From Trichobilharzia szidati (lineage: Eukaryota; Platyhelminthes; Trematoda; Strigeidida; Schistosomatidae), in assembly GCA_944472155.2 (NCBI GenBank), contig OX235271.1:96609256-96673255 (forward strand): a stretch of DNA of 64,000 nucleotides. The letters run 5' to 3'. The notes under the pieces were generated by a model, which did no database searches, was not told the origin of the DNA, and saw only the letters and a list, made by a program, of their open reading frames with translations. Made by a program: the position numbers and the translations under genes. Of this stretch, positions 45,917 through 58,099 are shown one piece after another; the stretch's first letter is position 1; each line of letters begins with the position of its first letter.

Positions 45917-46191
45917 ATACTTTCCATTCTCATCCACGTAAAGTCCTTTACTCGTATTTTCGTCTTCATAAGGTAAATCTTGAACAACTGTTGGTCGGCA
46001 AACCCGTCTCCTTAATACAAATTGTAATTACATCAACTAAATTATCGACTGGAAGAAGGAGTTTAGTTGCTTCAGCCTACTTTGATTGGCGTCCATATCT
46101 TCTGGGTAACTCCAAGTGTACAGAAGTCAGCCCTTATCACTGGACTACCAATGCATCTTTGGAACTACAGAGCACAGATCCTGATTGCAAA
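45917..46191 (+). CDS. CEP76: CEP76 exon 2
   Basis: Second half of the C2-like domain: VSLIQIVITSTK then SLVASAYFDWRPYLL. Acceptor gttag at 45915-45916 restores phase with exon 1; the better-looking acceptor tatcacag at 45896 would place a TGA in this frame. Donor aaa|GTAAGT is strong. The nearest upstream feature is Gypsy-like element B, ending at 45836. Confidence 0.8.
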
Positions 46192-47399
46192 GTAAGTTAG
46201 TTCAGTGCGGATATCGTTTTAATTTTATTTTCGATGAACTTAACATTTATTTGTTTTCTTAATCACTGCTGACGTTCTATTGTGATTTAATGTAGTGTCT
46301 ATTAGCGTCTTCAAAGGGAGTGTAATCTATCACTATAATTCACTATAAGCAAGTACCATTGCTAGGTGACAGCGGGAGAACGCTCGTTACCTTCATGTGT
46401 GGTTTAGTTCAAGTCAGTTTATATTCAAACAAGACACTGAAGTTGTAAAAACCACAAGACCTCAAATTTAATTCAAGAGCTCATTCGTTTAGATAGCACT
46501 GTTTGAAGAGTAAAAGGAAGGAAAAGTTCCATTTATAGTTTTGATAAATATATTTTGATAAGTTATTTTGGCATTTTCAGTGACTTGGCTAATTGGTTTG
46601 TCAGAATATGCTTCATCCTTATTGGTGTGCCCGGGATAATAACAGATGAAGTCATTTTTTATTGGCTGTATAAAAATTAGAGTTCTATCACTGATACATT
46701 TTTCCTGAACAGGGATAAATAGTCCTTAAGAAGTTTAACTCTATATCTGTGGTAATTATCAAAGTATTTTAAAACCAAAATATTTATTTGCTGGTTTACG
46801 AAATCACCTGAGCAGTGAGGTATCACAAAATATGTTATCAGTATCCACAATTCTTTGATTTTAGAGAAAGAAATCAGTCTTGAATAAAACATACATACTC
46901 TCTCATTGACTGTGGATGTCACTGTTGCCATGAATCTTAGTAGTTTTTTGCAATGAACTGTCAGAAGTTTCAACATCACGTATAGAATGACAATCATGAA
47001 GTATAATCATTATAGTTAAACGCGGACGAATTAGAAATATTCACTGGGAATGTATATCATGGAGAACCAACTTGCTTACAAGTATGATAAATAACAGATA
47101 TTCTACTTTCTCTAAATGACATAGAAGCTCAACAAACAGTACGTAGTTGAAATGAGAAAGATCTGGTTCACAGTTCTCACATGATCAATACAGTGTCTTA
47201 TTAGAGGACCAAAAATAACAGACTTTAGGATCACTGTGGCATAGATTTTTGTCCAGCTTCTTATAGAACACAAATGCGAAGCTGATTTTACAAATACAAT
47301 GAATGGTTTAATTGAATTTTAGATTTTCCCATCGATTGACTGGACCGAAGTGCTTGGTCTCAGGTTGACATTTCAGCTTCTGGTGCAGATGCTTCGGCG

Positions 47400-47590
47400 A
47401 TGTCTGGGCATGTAATTAGAAGTTAATTGGTGGATGGTGACTAGCAATGGAATCCAGGAAGTACACTTCGTCCTATTTGAGACTCATCACTGGATGTACC
47501 TGCATTCCGCAGTGAGTGATGATGTTCCCACCGAGGCTCGAACGCAGTGCACTTCGGCCCAATCAATCGAAGGGAAAATCTAAAATTCAG
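47400..47590 (-). mobile_element. Smα-like SINE remnant
   Basis: The minus strand carries cgttcgagcctcggtggg (box B-like) and a hammerhead-shaped fold with stem I catcca/ggatt-type pairing, but its core lacks the C of CTGATGA and GAAA reads GAAG. An inactive fold. Confidence 0.6.
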
Positions 47591-47626
47591 TTAAATAATT
47601 AATATGACCCGTTGCATAAGAGGTGG

Positions 47627-47815
47627 CTCTCGTGGCCCAATTGGTCTAGTGGATAACGCTTTGGCGTTTAAAACTATGGATACTGGGTTCGAGTCTCGGT
47701 GAGAATATCATCACTCACTGCGGAATGCAGGTGCATCCAGATGATGAGTCCCAAAAAGAACAAAAGGCGCATCCTGGATTCCACTGCTAGTCACCATGCA
47801 CCAATTAACTTCCCA
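47627..47815 (+). mobile_element. Smα-like SINE
   Basis: tRNA-like head with tggtctagtggataacgc (box A-like) and actgggttcgagtctcgg (box B-like), then a hammerhead-shaped region gcatccagatgatgagtccc...gcgcatcctggattcc. Core reads ATGATGAG and the GAAA strand is damaged (CAAAA). Confidence 0.7.
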
Positions 47816-48815
47816 CTGAATGGTTATTGACGAATATTAAGTATCACATCATTTGTTCTTAAGCGCTGGTTAAGTTCTGTTGATAAAGCTGGAAATGTTA
47901 TCAGAAGGCTGTAGAACTTGCCACAGGAGTACAATATAATTTATGTTGGTTTGCATTTACGTTTCTTGACGAGTATTGATGAATTCAGAATTTAAATAAC
48001 TCTGAATTGCCTACGTTTTAGGCCTTGAACACTTTCTTTTTTTGTTCGGTTGGTACTTTGTTTACTAATTGTGGTCGTGTACTTTGAAACTATCCTCACT
48101 ATCCTCCACCAAGTAAGTCAGTAACATGATCAGTTTGTTTTCGTTACAAGTAAAAGGAGAGGTGAATCCAACAATAGCGATTCAATTGTCCAATCGTAAT
48201 CACCTCATCAACTTCCCCTCGAAAGCTGTAGTAATAATAATAGCATGGATATCTAAAAACTTCTTCTTTACGGTTACCAGCTGTGTCGGTCAATCCATAG
48301 AAGTGTAAGCTTAAGTCACAACTTATTAATTTATATTCCTTCAAGTTTCCCAAAGTAAAATGCATTAAACTTAGTGATTGTTCTCCTTTGTTTTAATGAA
48401 GTACAGAGAAGTTGTATTTTTATGACTGGTGAAATAGAATGTTGTAAATATTCATTTGTAGTTCAGCCAGTCGCTATATGTCTAGTATGACATAAGAGTG
48501 TCTGACGACCAAATATTTGGCTCAAAGAACAATTAACTTTAAGCAATTATGCATCTAATATTTAATGGCCTCACTCTTCAGGGACGTTACCAAACATTAC
48601 CAGTTTAAGTTTGCCTTGCATTAGATCTAATTTCTATTGCAGTTTATTTCCTCCTAAACATGAACATTGAGTCAATTCCTATATTTTTATTAAGGTGAAC
48701 TCTAGGTGTAAATGTTCTTCTAAAAGTCTGAGTTTATTCATTAAGTTTATCTGTCATATGTCAATCCTGTTTGTATACTAATATTAAAATTTTATTTATC
48801 TACCATTTTTTCTAG

Positions 48816-49138
48816 GTTCCTGCAGGTATTCTTGATTTACGGCTTTCTTTGATAAGTCCTAAAGAATTCACTGAAACAAAATACTGCCATCGTTCAGAAA
48901 ATCTATTAGATTCGAAAACGTCTAATATAACTCACCATGGTTCATATAGATTAAAACAACTTTCACCTTCATTAACACAAGCACATTTTCAGTTAGAATC
49001 AGCTCGAGCCGTTGAAAGAGAAAGTTCATTTACTAATTATGTTCGTCAATGGTGGCGTGAACTGACACAATTACGTGAAGGCTTTTTCGCTGATCGACTT
49101 GTCAAAATATTTGCTACTGATGAGAATGGACATACACA
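48816..49138 (+). CDS. CEP76: CEP76 exon 3
   Basis: Follows a strong acceptor (ccattttttctag) and ends ca|GTCAGT in phase 2. It encodes the end of the C2-like domain (PAGILDLRLSLISPKEF) and the conserved segment YVRQWWRELTQL followed by RLVKIFATDENGH, which is the clearest CEP76 signature in the window. Confidence 0.88.
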
Positions 49139-49399
49139 GTCAGTTTGTTACACTTTTATTGACTTGTTTTTATATGAGACACAAGGTGTTGTATTATGAT
49201 GAAAGATTTTATCAATGATATAGCTGCTTAGTTTTCTGGTTGCTTAAAAAAATAAGCGAATAAGAGAATGAGATTTTATATAAATGTTGGCTTTATTTAC
49301 TTCAACAGCTAGTGCCGTTAAGGAACTAACATTGTAAAGTTAGTAAAAGACTTCTCAACAACATACTGTCAGTCTTTGGACTTCTAGGTACCATAGGAT

Positions 49400-50410
49400 A
49401 ACATTGGTCACTCACTGAAATAATAAGACTAATAAGGCGTTTGGAGTAAACTCAGGAGTCAGACAAGGGTGCTTATTATCACCAATGATATTTCTAATTG
49501 TGGTGGACTGGATTATGCGTCAGACAGTGGGAAACGAGAAGACTAGGGTAACCTGTACCGACGTAAAGAACCTAGAAGACCTGGATTTCGAGGATGATTT
49601 ATGTTCGATGTCACACAAAATTGAAGAATTACAAGCAAAAACTGACAAACTGGTCGAAGAAGCAGCAAAGACAGGACTCCAAGTGAACATAGACAAGACG
49701 GAGGCTATGAAAATAACCAACCAACCAACAACAACAGCAGCAGCAACATGCAGCGCCAATCACCATCAATGGAAGGGATTTGAAAGAGGTTACTTCTTTC
49801 ACTTATCTAGGGAGCATTGTCTCAACTACAGAAGGAACGGACGAGGATGTCAAATCGGGAATCGGGAAGGCGAGAAACACATTCATCAACTTGAAACCAA
49901 TCTGGAAATCTCCGTCACTCAGCATCAACAACAAAGTTCGGATTTTCAATACAAACGTCAAGTCAGTTCTTCTATACGGTTCAGAAACTTGGCGGGTCAC
50001 AAAGAATATTTCCAACAGCCTGTTGCAGACCTTTATCAACAATTGTCTTCGCTCTATACTGAAGATCAAATGGCCGGAAAGAATCACCAACAAGAAACTA
50101 TGGGAACAAACAAAACAAGAACCAATCGCCCAATAAATATGCAGGAGAAAGTGGAGATGGATTGGACACTCGCTGAGAAGGCCGTTAGGTGACATTGCTC
50201 GTCAGGCCCTCGAGTGGAACCTGAAAGGGAAGCGACGAGTGGGACGTCCAAGGGTGACATGGAGGAGATCGTGTGAAGAGGAGTTGAAACAGTATGGACT
50301 AACATGGATGCAGGTGAAAAATACAGCAGAAGACAGAAGCAAGTGGAGACGTGCAGTTGAAGCCCTACGTTCTACTAGGAACCCAAGGGAACAATAATAA
50401 TAATTATTAT
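49400..50410 (+). mobile_element. RTE-like non-LTR retrotransposon, 3' half
   Basis: 5'-truncated element in CEP76 intron 3. The coding part contains SGVRQGCLLSPMIFLIVVDW (RT), then after a frameshift LKEVTSFTYLGSIVSTTEGT and the C-terminal WRRSCEEELKQYGLTWMQV, followed by an ataataattattatt tail. The catalytic aspartate pair reads FEDDLC. One or two frameshifts make it inactive. RTE elements of this kind (SR2 and relatives) are common in schistosomes. Confidence 0.8.
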
Positions 50411-51128
50411 TATATAACAGGACCAATAGGTGCCCGCTTCAACTTATATATATAAATTGTAGTGTTTGTTACACTACTGAAATTGAATAAGTAGTTGGGC
50501 GAAATTACATTAACTAGAGATGAACTTGTGTGCGAACTAACGAGAAACTAAAAGTCATCGAGTTAAAAGATATAAACTGCAGGGTTAGTATTTTCATTGT
50601 ATAGTATGTAGTTTAAGTGTTGTATATTGATTGGTTAGGAAGCAACTATTTTGGTGGAATAAATTTAGTTTTAGGTACCTCTCAATCGCTTTTGCTCCTG
50701 GAGCAAATACTCACTGCTTGATTATTGTTTATAGTTTGGAATTCAAAGCAGTCATCATACGAGTACACCTCACTGAATTAAATATACAGCTGTGTATTTG
50801 AGCCCTGAATCAAGTTAGTTCACAGATATATGATATCAACAGAGTGTCCATTTGCAGCACACACTAGTGATTACTAGGATGCATAGATGTGATAAATCGA
50901 TAGCTATTCAGTTTTTTCATTTAACTATATTACTGGAATATTTATTTACCTCACACTACCTGGTGCATAGTCAAACCGGTCTGAAGCTGGCTTAAAATAA
51001 GTAAAACCAAATGTTTGTCTAATAGTTTACTATCACTTTGGTAATGGTATGTCAACTGTCACTTTTGGAAAATAACTATTATCATTTAGAACAAAGTTAA
51101 AATTTATTTACTTTTATACATTTCACAG

Positions 51129-51268
51129 ATTCGTATGCAATTACATTAATCCACTCAGTGTGAGTTATGTACTTGAGACTCCATATGTAGCTGCACGTTT
51201 TATTTCAACTATACCATATGAACCATTCCATGGTGTTGGATCAGGGATAAAAGAACGTTGGTGTTCTG
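51129..51268 (+). CDS. CEP76: CEP76 exon 4
   Basis: 140 nt, acceptor tttcacag, donor tctg|GTGAGT. Reads FVCNYINPL and LETPYVAARFIST then ERWCS, matching the segment before the transglutaminase-like fold. Entry and exit phases agree with exons 3 and 5. Confidence 0.87.
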
Positions 51269-52019
51269 GTGAGTTCACCTAGTTTGGCATTTTATTGAAT
51301 TATCCCACTATTTTTGCTTGTTTTCCCAGGATTCTAGGTGAATAAAAAGCGTAATGAATTACTGCTAGATTATATCTATAAATCCATGTTATATATTTGA
51401 CTTATTAGTCTGTCAAAAGAGTAGTTAGTGAAGCAATTTGATGGCCAACCTGATAAAGAATTCTTATTATTTATCTACCGTTTGCCTAACATCCGTTATT
51501 CTTAATCACAGTTACTTTTAGTCGCAATAGCTTTATGCTAAGGTCATATATTGTATATTTCCTTTTTATGAAGCCTACTTTACTCTCATTCCGTTTACGC
51601 CTTTACTGCATTCTGTCACAAAGTAAAGCAAATTAAATCGATATGCATTTGTTTGGTTTTACAACTGTTTACCTGTTGTCTACCTATCGTTAATTTTAGT
51701 ACTTTGCTTAGTGAGAGTATTTTAAGCTGAAACATTGTATTCATGGTTATCAATAGCGAATCACTGCCTAATTAATCAATAGGTTTTTGAAGAATGGTAT
51801 GACTTCAGAAAGTTTTAATAAAGACTCAAGACCAATGTGTCAAACCATACTCAGTGTACAGCAGTTAAATCACGAACTGGCTGTACCATGTCGCGAACCA
51901 GCTAAGATGAAGGTCCTTGCTTTGATTTCACTAGGGGTTATAGGCTCCATAATAGGATAAGAGAGACTTACCCTTTGCTGTTTGATTCCCGACAATTTTA
52001 ATTAATTTCTAATTTAATT

Positions 52020-52206
52020 TTTGACTATGGCTTGATTCCACACCGTATTTTTGGTACAAGTATGGAATTTTCCGCATGTGATAACGGTAGCCCGAATTTT
52101 GAAGGTCGACCATTGATATCAGGTGTGCGTCGGCAGTGGATCGAATCGCGGACCATGTGCTTGGTCGGCGAGAGTGCTAACCGCTGTGCCACCGACGTCA
52201 ACCTAT
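52020..52206 (-). mobile_element. tRNA-headed SINE (type 2)
   Basis: Minus-strand head gacgtcggtggcacagcgg (box A-like) and cgcgattcgatccactg (box B-like), body ending in gattccacaccgtattt-complement. In CEP76 intron 4. Confidence 0.65.
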
Positions 52207-52261
52207 GATTTAAATTGTTAGCCATTTAATTCCAGTTGTTAGATTCCGTCACAAACCAAAA

Positions 52262-52500
52262 CTGGTTAAGGAGGTTATCGGGAACCAGGGTGCACTAGGC
52301 ACCTGCTTCGTCCTGTTCCTAGACTCTTCATCAGTGCGCCCCCACAACTGCACCAGAGTTAGGGCCCACAAACTATAGACCTTCGTATGTGCTTACTGAT
52401 GAAGAGTCCCAAAATAAGACGAAACGCTTTCCAGTGCTCCCTGGTTTTTCAATCATCCCTCTAACTGATGTTAGTTCGTCATGAAATCTAACCCAAAACA
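52262..52500. repeat. Opposed pair of hammerhead-like folds
   Basis: A minus-strand fold (about 52300-52345) and a plus-strand fold (about 52390-52445, gcttactgatgaagagtccc...gacgaaacgctttccagtgc) sit head to head, like the pair at 11405-11640. In CEP76 intron 4. Confidence 0.55.
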
Positions 52501-52681
52501 CGATCAAGCATGAATTTCTGCTTTCTTCCTTTTTATCTATAACCGTTATTTTCTTTAAATATATTTGAAATAGCAACTTCATGAATCATTGTCTCTGTAG
52601 ATATTTATTTACACTGACTTGAAACGGAAATTATGACAATTTCTCATTTTAGCTTCTATTTACTCATCGTTTTTTCTTTAG

Positions 52682-52860
52682 GATTGGCTTTTGTATCTTC
52701 TAATCGTGGTGATGTACCTGATCATGCAAATCTACTATGTTGTCTATTATTGGGCTATGGACTTGAAGCTTATGTTGCTTTAGGTACAAGTCAATTCAGT
52801 GTAAATCAACAAGTCACACATTCACCATTACACCCATATGCATGGGTTGTAGTTTGTTCT
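52682..52860 (+). CDS. CEP76: CEP76 exon 5
   Basis: Encodes the transglutaminase-like core: FVSSNRGDVPDHANLLCCLL, LLGYGLEAYVALGTSQF and AWVVVCS. Acceptor cgttttttctttag, donor tct|GTAAGT. DHANLL-CxLLGYGLEA is diagnostic of CEP76-type proteins. Confidence 0.9.
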
Positions 52861-53449
52861 GTAAGTTTTTTCCAACATATTTGAATGATTCTTCCATGTG
52901 TAATATGATAATGAAGATGATGATAAGTGGAATGATGAAAGTTGTTCACTTCTCTTTGAGCTTTGATACTTGATTGTAGACGTTTTGTGTGAATTGATCA
53001 TTCTGTTGGACAGATAGACAGGAAGACACGGGAATGCTGAGCCTCTAGAAAATGAAATTACCTCAAGTTACTATAATTTACAGAGGAAAAACAGAAAAAG
53101 GATCGATAAGGAATAGAGAGTCATTACTGATAAAAATCAAGGAGAAAGGGAATACAGAAGAATATTTCTAAAAACAATAAAATTTCTATAACTTTGATTT
53201 GAACTGAATTAGACGAGTTTTGAGACATGTTATCTACGGTCTTTAACTATTTTCAAGTGAAAATAATCCGCAAACATTCTTTTTTATTATCTCAAATTAA
53301 GCAAGTTGATTGGTTTGTAACCATTCAAAGTTTATACTTTTAACAGTCAGAAAGCATACCAGTTTGATGTGATGAGTATGGAAGATACACTTATATGCTA
53401 ATGCCAATTATTTATATTCTCCAACCCTCAATGTACTTGTTTTATATGA

Positions 53450-53702
53450 CCAGAGGTTGAAACCAAAAGGGAACAACCATTTGAACATCCAGGATACGAA
53501 CTATATTTAGGGATCAGTAACGTGGGTCAGTGATATGCTTAGCTAACTAGAGAGCATATAAGAACAAACAAACGTAACACAACAGTTTGTCAAATGGCGT
53601 GAATGTTTGACCGTATACCTTCAACTTAACCGGTTGACTTTAACAGTGAGGGTCTGACGAAAACTATTGGCTAATAATTTTTGCGAATTAGTTACTCCTA
53701 CA
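53450..53702 (-). mobile_element. Solo LTR of the Gypsy-like family, old, TSD ATGA
   Basis: 253 bp, diverged from the other LTRs but collinear through gatatgcttagctaactag, gtcaaatggcgtgaatg and the ending actcctaca. Flanked by ATGA at 53446-53449 and 53703-53706. In CEP76 intron 5. Confidence 0.75.
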
Positions 53703-53879
53703 ATGAAAGTTAAAACGTATTTATTCATGCATGAAACTGTTTTCATATCCACAGGAGGTAGCTATAATGTTAAAAATTGAACATACAAAAATAGACAGTG
53801 TCTGGTTGTTTTGATCTTATATTTTAGACATAACTATTGTAAACTGGAAGATGCAGATAACATTAATATCCAGCATTAA

Positions 53880-54065
53880 TATGTGTCACCACTAACTGAA
53901 CAGTGGTTAGGACTCTCGGCGACCGGGTTCGATCCCTTGTCGACGCACACCCGATACCTATGGTCGGCTGCAAAATTTGGGCTACCGATATCCATGCTGA
54001 AAATTCCACACTTGTACTGAAAATACGGTGTGGCATCAAGCTGTAATCAAAATATAAAAAAATAT
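53880..54065 (+). mobile_element. tRNA-headed SINE (type 2)
   Basis: Plus-strand copy: cagtggttaggactctcggc, then gaccgggttcgatccctt (box B-like), body reaching cggtgtggcatcaagctg and an A-rich tail. In CEP76 intron 5. Confidence 0.65.
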
Positions 54066-54399
54066 TAATGAATGAGAATAATAGTTAACAAGAAGCGAAA
54101 ATAACATGCGATACAAAGATTATTTTAATGCAAATGAAAAGGATCAGCATTTTCAGTGGTTATGTGTCATGGTTGTTGAGGCTAGAAGATGTGATTAATT
54201 GACAGAGTTTTGAGCACAAACATCATCGAAGCGTTGTCCAATTTGATCAGTTCCAAAAATAGAACAGTGCTAAGATTGGTTACGAAGTGTTCGGTAATGA
54301 ATGGGAGATCGTCATCCAGTGATGTTGTTTTTGTCTACTGAGGTCATGTGTAACACTTGCAAAGCTACAGACCTCCTAGAAAAACAATTTCAGCTAAAG

Positions 54400-54890
54400 T
54401 GGGTGTATGATTTGGAAAAGTCAGTGCTACTATACGGATGAGAGACTTGGCGCTGCGTCACGAAGGACACTTCGAACAAACTACACACCTTCATCAACAG
54501 CTGTCTTCGCTCAATACTCAAGATCAGATGGCCGGCCAGAAAATATCAGCAACAGAGATCTCTGGTAATGAGCGAACCAACCCAGCAGGAACCGATTGTG
54601 CAACAAATATGCAGGAAGAAATGTTGGTGGATTGGCCATACTCTGAGAAAAAAAACCATCAAGTGAGTGACATCACGCGCCAGGCCATTGCTCGAATGGA
54701 ATCCGAATTGGAAGCGGCGAGTTGGTCGTCAGTGCGAGGATGATATGGAGGAGGTCACGTGAAGAGGAGATGAAAGCATGGGGTCAGACGTGGAGCCAGG
54801 TGAAAACGTTGGCGGAGAACCGAACGCAATAGAGACGTGCGGCTGAGACCTAATGTTCCTCTAGGAACTAAAGGAGATGATAATAATAAT
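54400..54890 (+). mobile_element. RTE-like element, 3' fragment
   Basis: C-terminal coding remnants in shifting frames (TFINSCLRSILKIRWP, then CWWIGH) and the tail gataataataatgat. A more decayed relative of 49400-50410. Confidence 0.7.
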
Positions 54891-55282
54891 GATAGTCGTT
54901 TTATATGTATTGCCTCCTATTAATCTTTCAGCTCCATTGTTTCTCTTTGCTTCCCCCATACTCTTTCTCTGTACTATTTTCAAACTTATTTCAATAAATG
55001 CGTATATAGAAAAAGCAATGTACACTAAGACTTGTAGTATACAGAAGGAAATTGTATAAAGCAAGAGAAATCGGTATGTCGTCAAGATATGCTTAAATAC
55101 ACGAGACTCAAGTTGAACTAGCAATCGAACACAATGACTTCATTGTATTTGAATAAATCAATAAAAGATATGTTACATATGTTCTGAATAAGATATACTG
55201 TTTTAGTATATCTTGCAAATATTTTCATTGTTAACTTGTCGATATTACTCGTTACTTATTATTATTATTAATTAACTTGAAG

Positions 55283-55471
55283 GATAATTATCATAAAATC
55301 ACATTTTGGGATGCAATAACTGGACGTCGTTATGTACACACAGCTGGTTGTTGTGAACAAGTCACATATCCTTCACCATTCATTACAATCGGATGTTTAT
55401 ATAATCATGCTGCGTTTTATGCTAACATTCAGCCTACTGATAAAGTGATCGATTGCCTATTCAATTTAAAG
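55283..55471 (+). CDS. CEP76: CEP76 exon 6 (last visible)
   Basis: 63 codons in phase 0: KITFWDAITGRRYVH, then FITIGCLYNHAAFYANIQP and CLFNLK. Acceptor acttgaag, donor aag|GTAAAT. The remaining C-terminal third of CEP76 is not found downstream before the N gap or after it. Confidence 0.88.
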
Positions 55472-55653
55472 GTAAATTTACTTTTCGCTTAAAATAGATG
55501 ACTGTATTGATGATCTTTTTAATGGAAAGTTGCGCATTTTATTGACACTGAGTCCTTTCATACGTTTGACAAATGCATAAACAGTCATTAGACTGTTTTG
55601 TAAGTTTATAATTGAGAATAACTATTGTTTGATAGATTAAGGATTTTTGAGTA

Positions 55654-56608
55654 GGCAACTCTAAAGAATAGGAGCCCAAACCCAAACCACCTAGCGAACG
55701 GACAAATGACCTTGAGAAACCAATCGGGTGACTCTGTTTTTTCCAGAGGTAATTATGGGTGCTGTACACCTTTTCCGCTGCAAATTCGCCCCAGATCTTG
55801 TTTTGATTATTGTTTGGAGAACGGATTGATAGGAAGGTCGAAAAATTGCCAATGTGGAGGTGTCATTCATATGCAGAGATACAATAGGTGCATCGATGGG
55901 TTTGTTTGTTGGTAAAATGAGTGCCGAACCAGAAAATCAGTTCGAGAAGGTATGTCGTTCGTTTTTAATTTACAGATTCCTTAGGAACTTTTGATAAAAA
56001 CAAAAATATAATCGAAGGAGGTTGAGTGCAAATCAGCAATAGGTATTGGGGATATATGACACCAGCCTCCAGAAAGGATATATTGAGGCGATCCCTAATC
56101 GCAGTGCAGGTGTATTATTGCCTATTATCCAGCGCTTAGTGCTGCCTGGGACGACTATTCATACAGATGAATGGAGTAGTTACAGTCAGTTATGGAGTCT
56201 GGGCTATATTCATCAAGCGGTCAACCATACAAATGGTTTTCTCAATCCTTTTGATGAAACACACTAATTCCATCGAAAGTTTCTGGATTCACCTAAAATA
56301 ACGTATCAGATCTGTGAATGGATCAAGAAATCCAATGATATACGGTTATCTGGATGAGTTTATGTACAGAACTTGGTTTAACACTAGTATGAAGACTCCT
56401 ATGAGAAATTGGGAGCTTTTTTTGCAACATATACATGGACGTTATCCTTTGTTACTATTTTTTAACATTGCTTTACTTTTATATAAACGATTTTTTACAA
56501 TTATGCGCCGTTTTTTGTGCCTTCTGATTGGTCTAAGTTGTCCCTGACAAGGGCATTTGTGCGTTCGCTAGGTCGTTTGGATTTGGGCTCCTATTCTTTA
56601 GAGTTGCC
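55654..56608 (+). mobile_element. Merlin-type DNA transposon, decayed
   Basis: 955 bp with long terminal inverted repeats of about 55 bp (starting GGCAACTCTAAAGAATAGG) and an 8-bp duplication with one mismatch (TTTGAGTA/CTTGAGTA). The transposase is in pieces: a zinc-binding-like N-terminus with NCQCGGVIHMQRY (near 55850), then LGIYDTSLQKGYIEAI, IHTDEWSSY (second catalytic Asp) and NSIESFW (catalytic Glu). The region that should hold the first Asp is damaged. It lies 180 bp downstream of CEP76 exon 6. Confidence 0.85.
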
Positions 56609-56647
56609 CTTGAGTAGAGTGATTTGGTCAGTGTTTAATTTTTCACC

Positions 56648-57146
56648 NNNNNNNNNNNNNNNNNNNNNNNNNNNNNNNNNNNNNNNNNNNNNNNNNNNNN
56701 NNNNNNNNNNNNNNNNNNNNNNNNNNNNNNNNNNNNNNNNNNNNNNNNNNNNNNNNNNNNNNNNNNNNNNNNNNNNNNNNNNNNNNNNNNNNNNNNNNNN
56801 NNNNNNNNNNNNNNNNNNNNNNNNNNNNNNNNNNNNNNNNNNNNNNNNNNNNNNNNNNNNNNNNNNNNNNNNNNNNNNNNNNNNNNNNNNNNNNNNNNNN
56901 NNNNNNNNNNNNNNNNNNNNNNNNNNNNNNNNNNNNNNNNNNNNNNNNNNNNNNNNNNNNNNNNNNNNNNNNNNNNNNNNNNNNNNNNNNNNNNNNNNNN
57001 NNNNNNNNNNNNNNNNNNNNNNNNNNNNNNNNNNNNNNNNNNNNNNNNNNNNNNNNNNNNNNNNNNNNNNNNNNNNNNNNNNNNNNNNNNNNNNNNNNNN
57101 NNNNNNNNNNNNNNNNNNNNNNNNNNNNNNNNNNNNNNNNNNNNNN
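56648..57146. other. Assembly gap (499 N)
   Basis: Run of unknown bases. Its left flank is the sequence just after the Merlin element; its right flank is the start of duplication copy 2. Confidence 1.
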
Positions 57147-57206
57147 AGGCTATAACATCCAATATACGGTAAAAAAATTAAATCACAAAATAATTCAACA
57201 ATTTAC

Positions 57207-57683
57207 CTTTCAATATTATTAAAACTTAGAAATACCCAAGCCAATTTAGGAACATTTTCTATCGGTTCAACACGTAGTATATTATTTTGTCTCAAGTTCA
57301 ATTCAGTTAATGCTGTTAACCCAGATAAACCATTCACAGAGGTAATATAATTAAAGGATAAATTTAATGAACGTAGCTTTGTCAAATGGGATAAATTTTC
57401 AATAGTTCTTATTTGATTATGATTTAAATCGAGTACATTTAAATTATATAAATTATCTAATGCACATATACGTTTTATTTGATTTTGTCCTAATAATAAT
57501 ATCCGTAGGGAATAAAGTGTTTCTAAACCACTGATTGATGTCAGTTGATTTGCTGATATATTTAAATAGACAAGTTTTGTCAGATTTTGTAAATTCTCTA
57601 TACGATGAATACGATTACATTGAAAACTTAATAGGCGGCATATTTCATTTGAATCAATTATTGGACAATTTGTTAAATGCATC
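57207..57683 (-). CDS. LRRC49: LRRC49-like leucine-rich repeat exon, second copy
   Basis: Protein identical to that of 1400-1876; the few nucleotide differences are silent. Splice sites are preserved. Silent-only change over 159 codons indicates either selection on both copies or two alleles of one locus. Confidence 0.8.
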
Positions 57684-58099
57684 CTATAAAGTAAAGAATA
57701 CAATGTAAAAGAGAGAAAAAAGTAGTGAGTATATTAATGAAAGGCATAAAAATACATTCATGTTAATTTTTAAGAAATTAGCAAACTTTATTTTGGAATA
57801 AGTGCTCACAGTTTGCAACCCTAATATGTGATCTTCTCGAAACCATAAATGGCAATTAAGTAAGCAGGTATAACTGTATGATGGTGCCTATTACTGACTG
57901 CTTGGTTTGTGTGAGTGAGTAGTTGAATACCACTCATTCAACCAGTAGTATTTACTAGTTAGATCGGAGGGATCTAAATACTGGATGGCTATTTCGGTTG
58001 TTTGTTGCTGAGGTTATCAGCGGCGTATAGATAATGTTGATCTGATTAGCAAGCATTACAGGTTGATATAAGTAGTATCAAGGTACTCATTCATTCTTA

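Larger units (their letters stand above)
46192..48815 (+). other. CEP76 intron 2
   Basis: Contains two Smα-like SINE remnants (47400-47590 minus, 47627-47815 plus) and otherwise AT-rich sequence without supported features. The open frame at 46677-46997 on the minus strand shows no family resemblance. Confidence 0.6.

Noticed and set aside
49485..50192. 235-codon frame as a host protein
   Set aside because: Its start is RTE-like RT and the rest is a frameshifted reading of the same element.
56517..57162. Long open frames with unknown residues
   Set aside because: Produced by the N gap.
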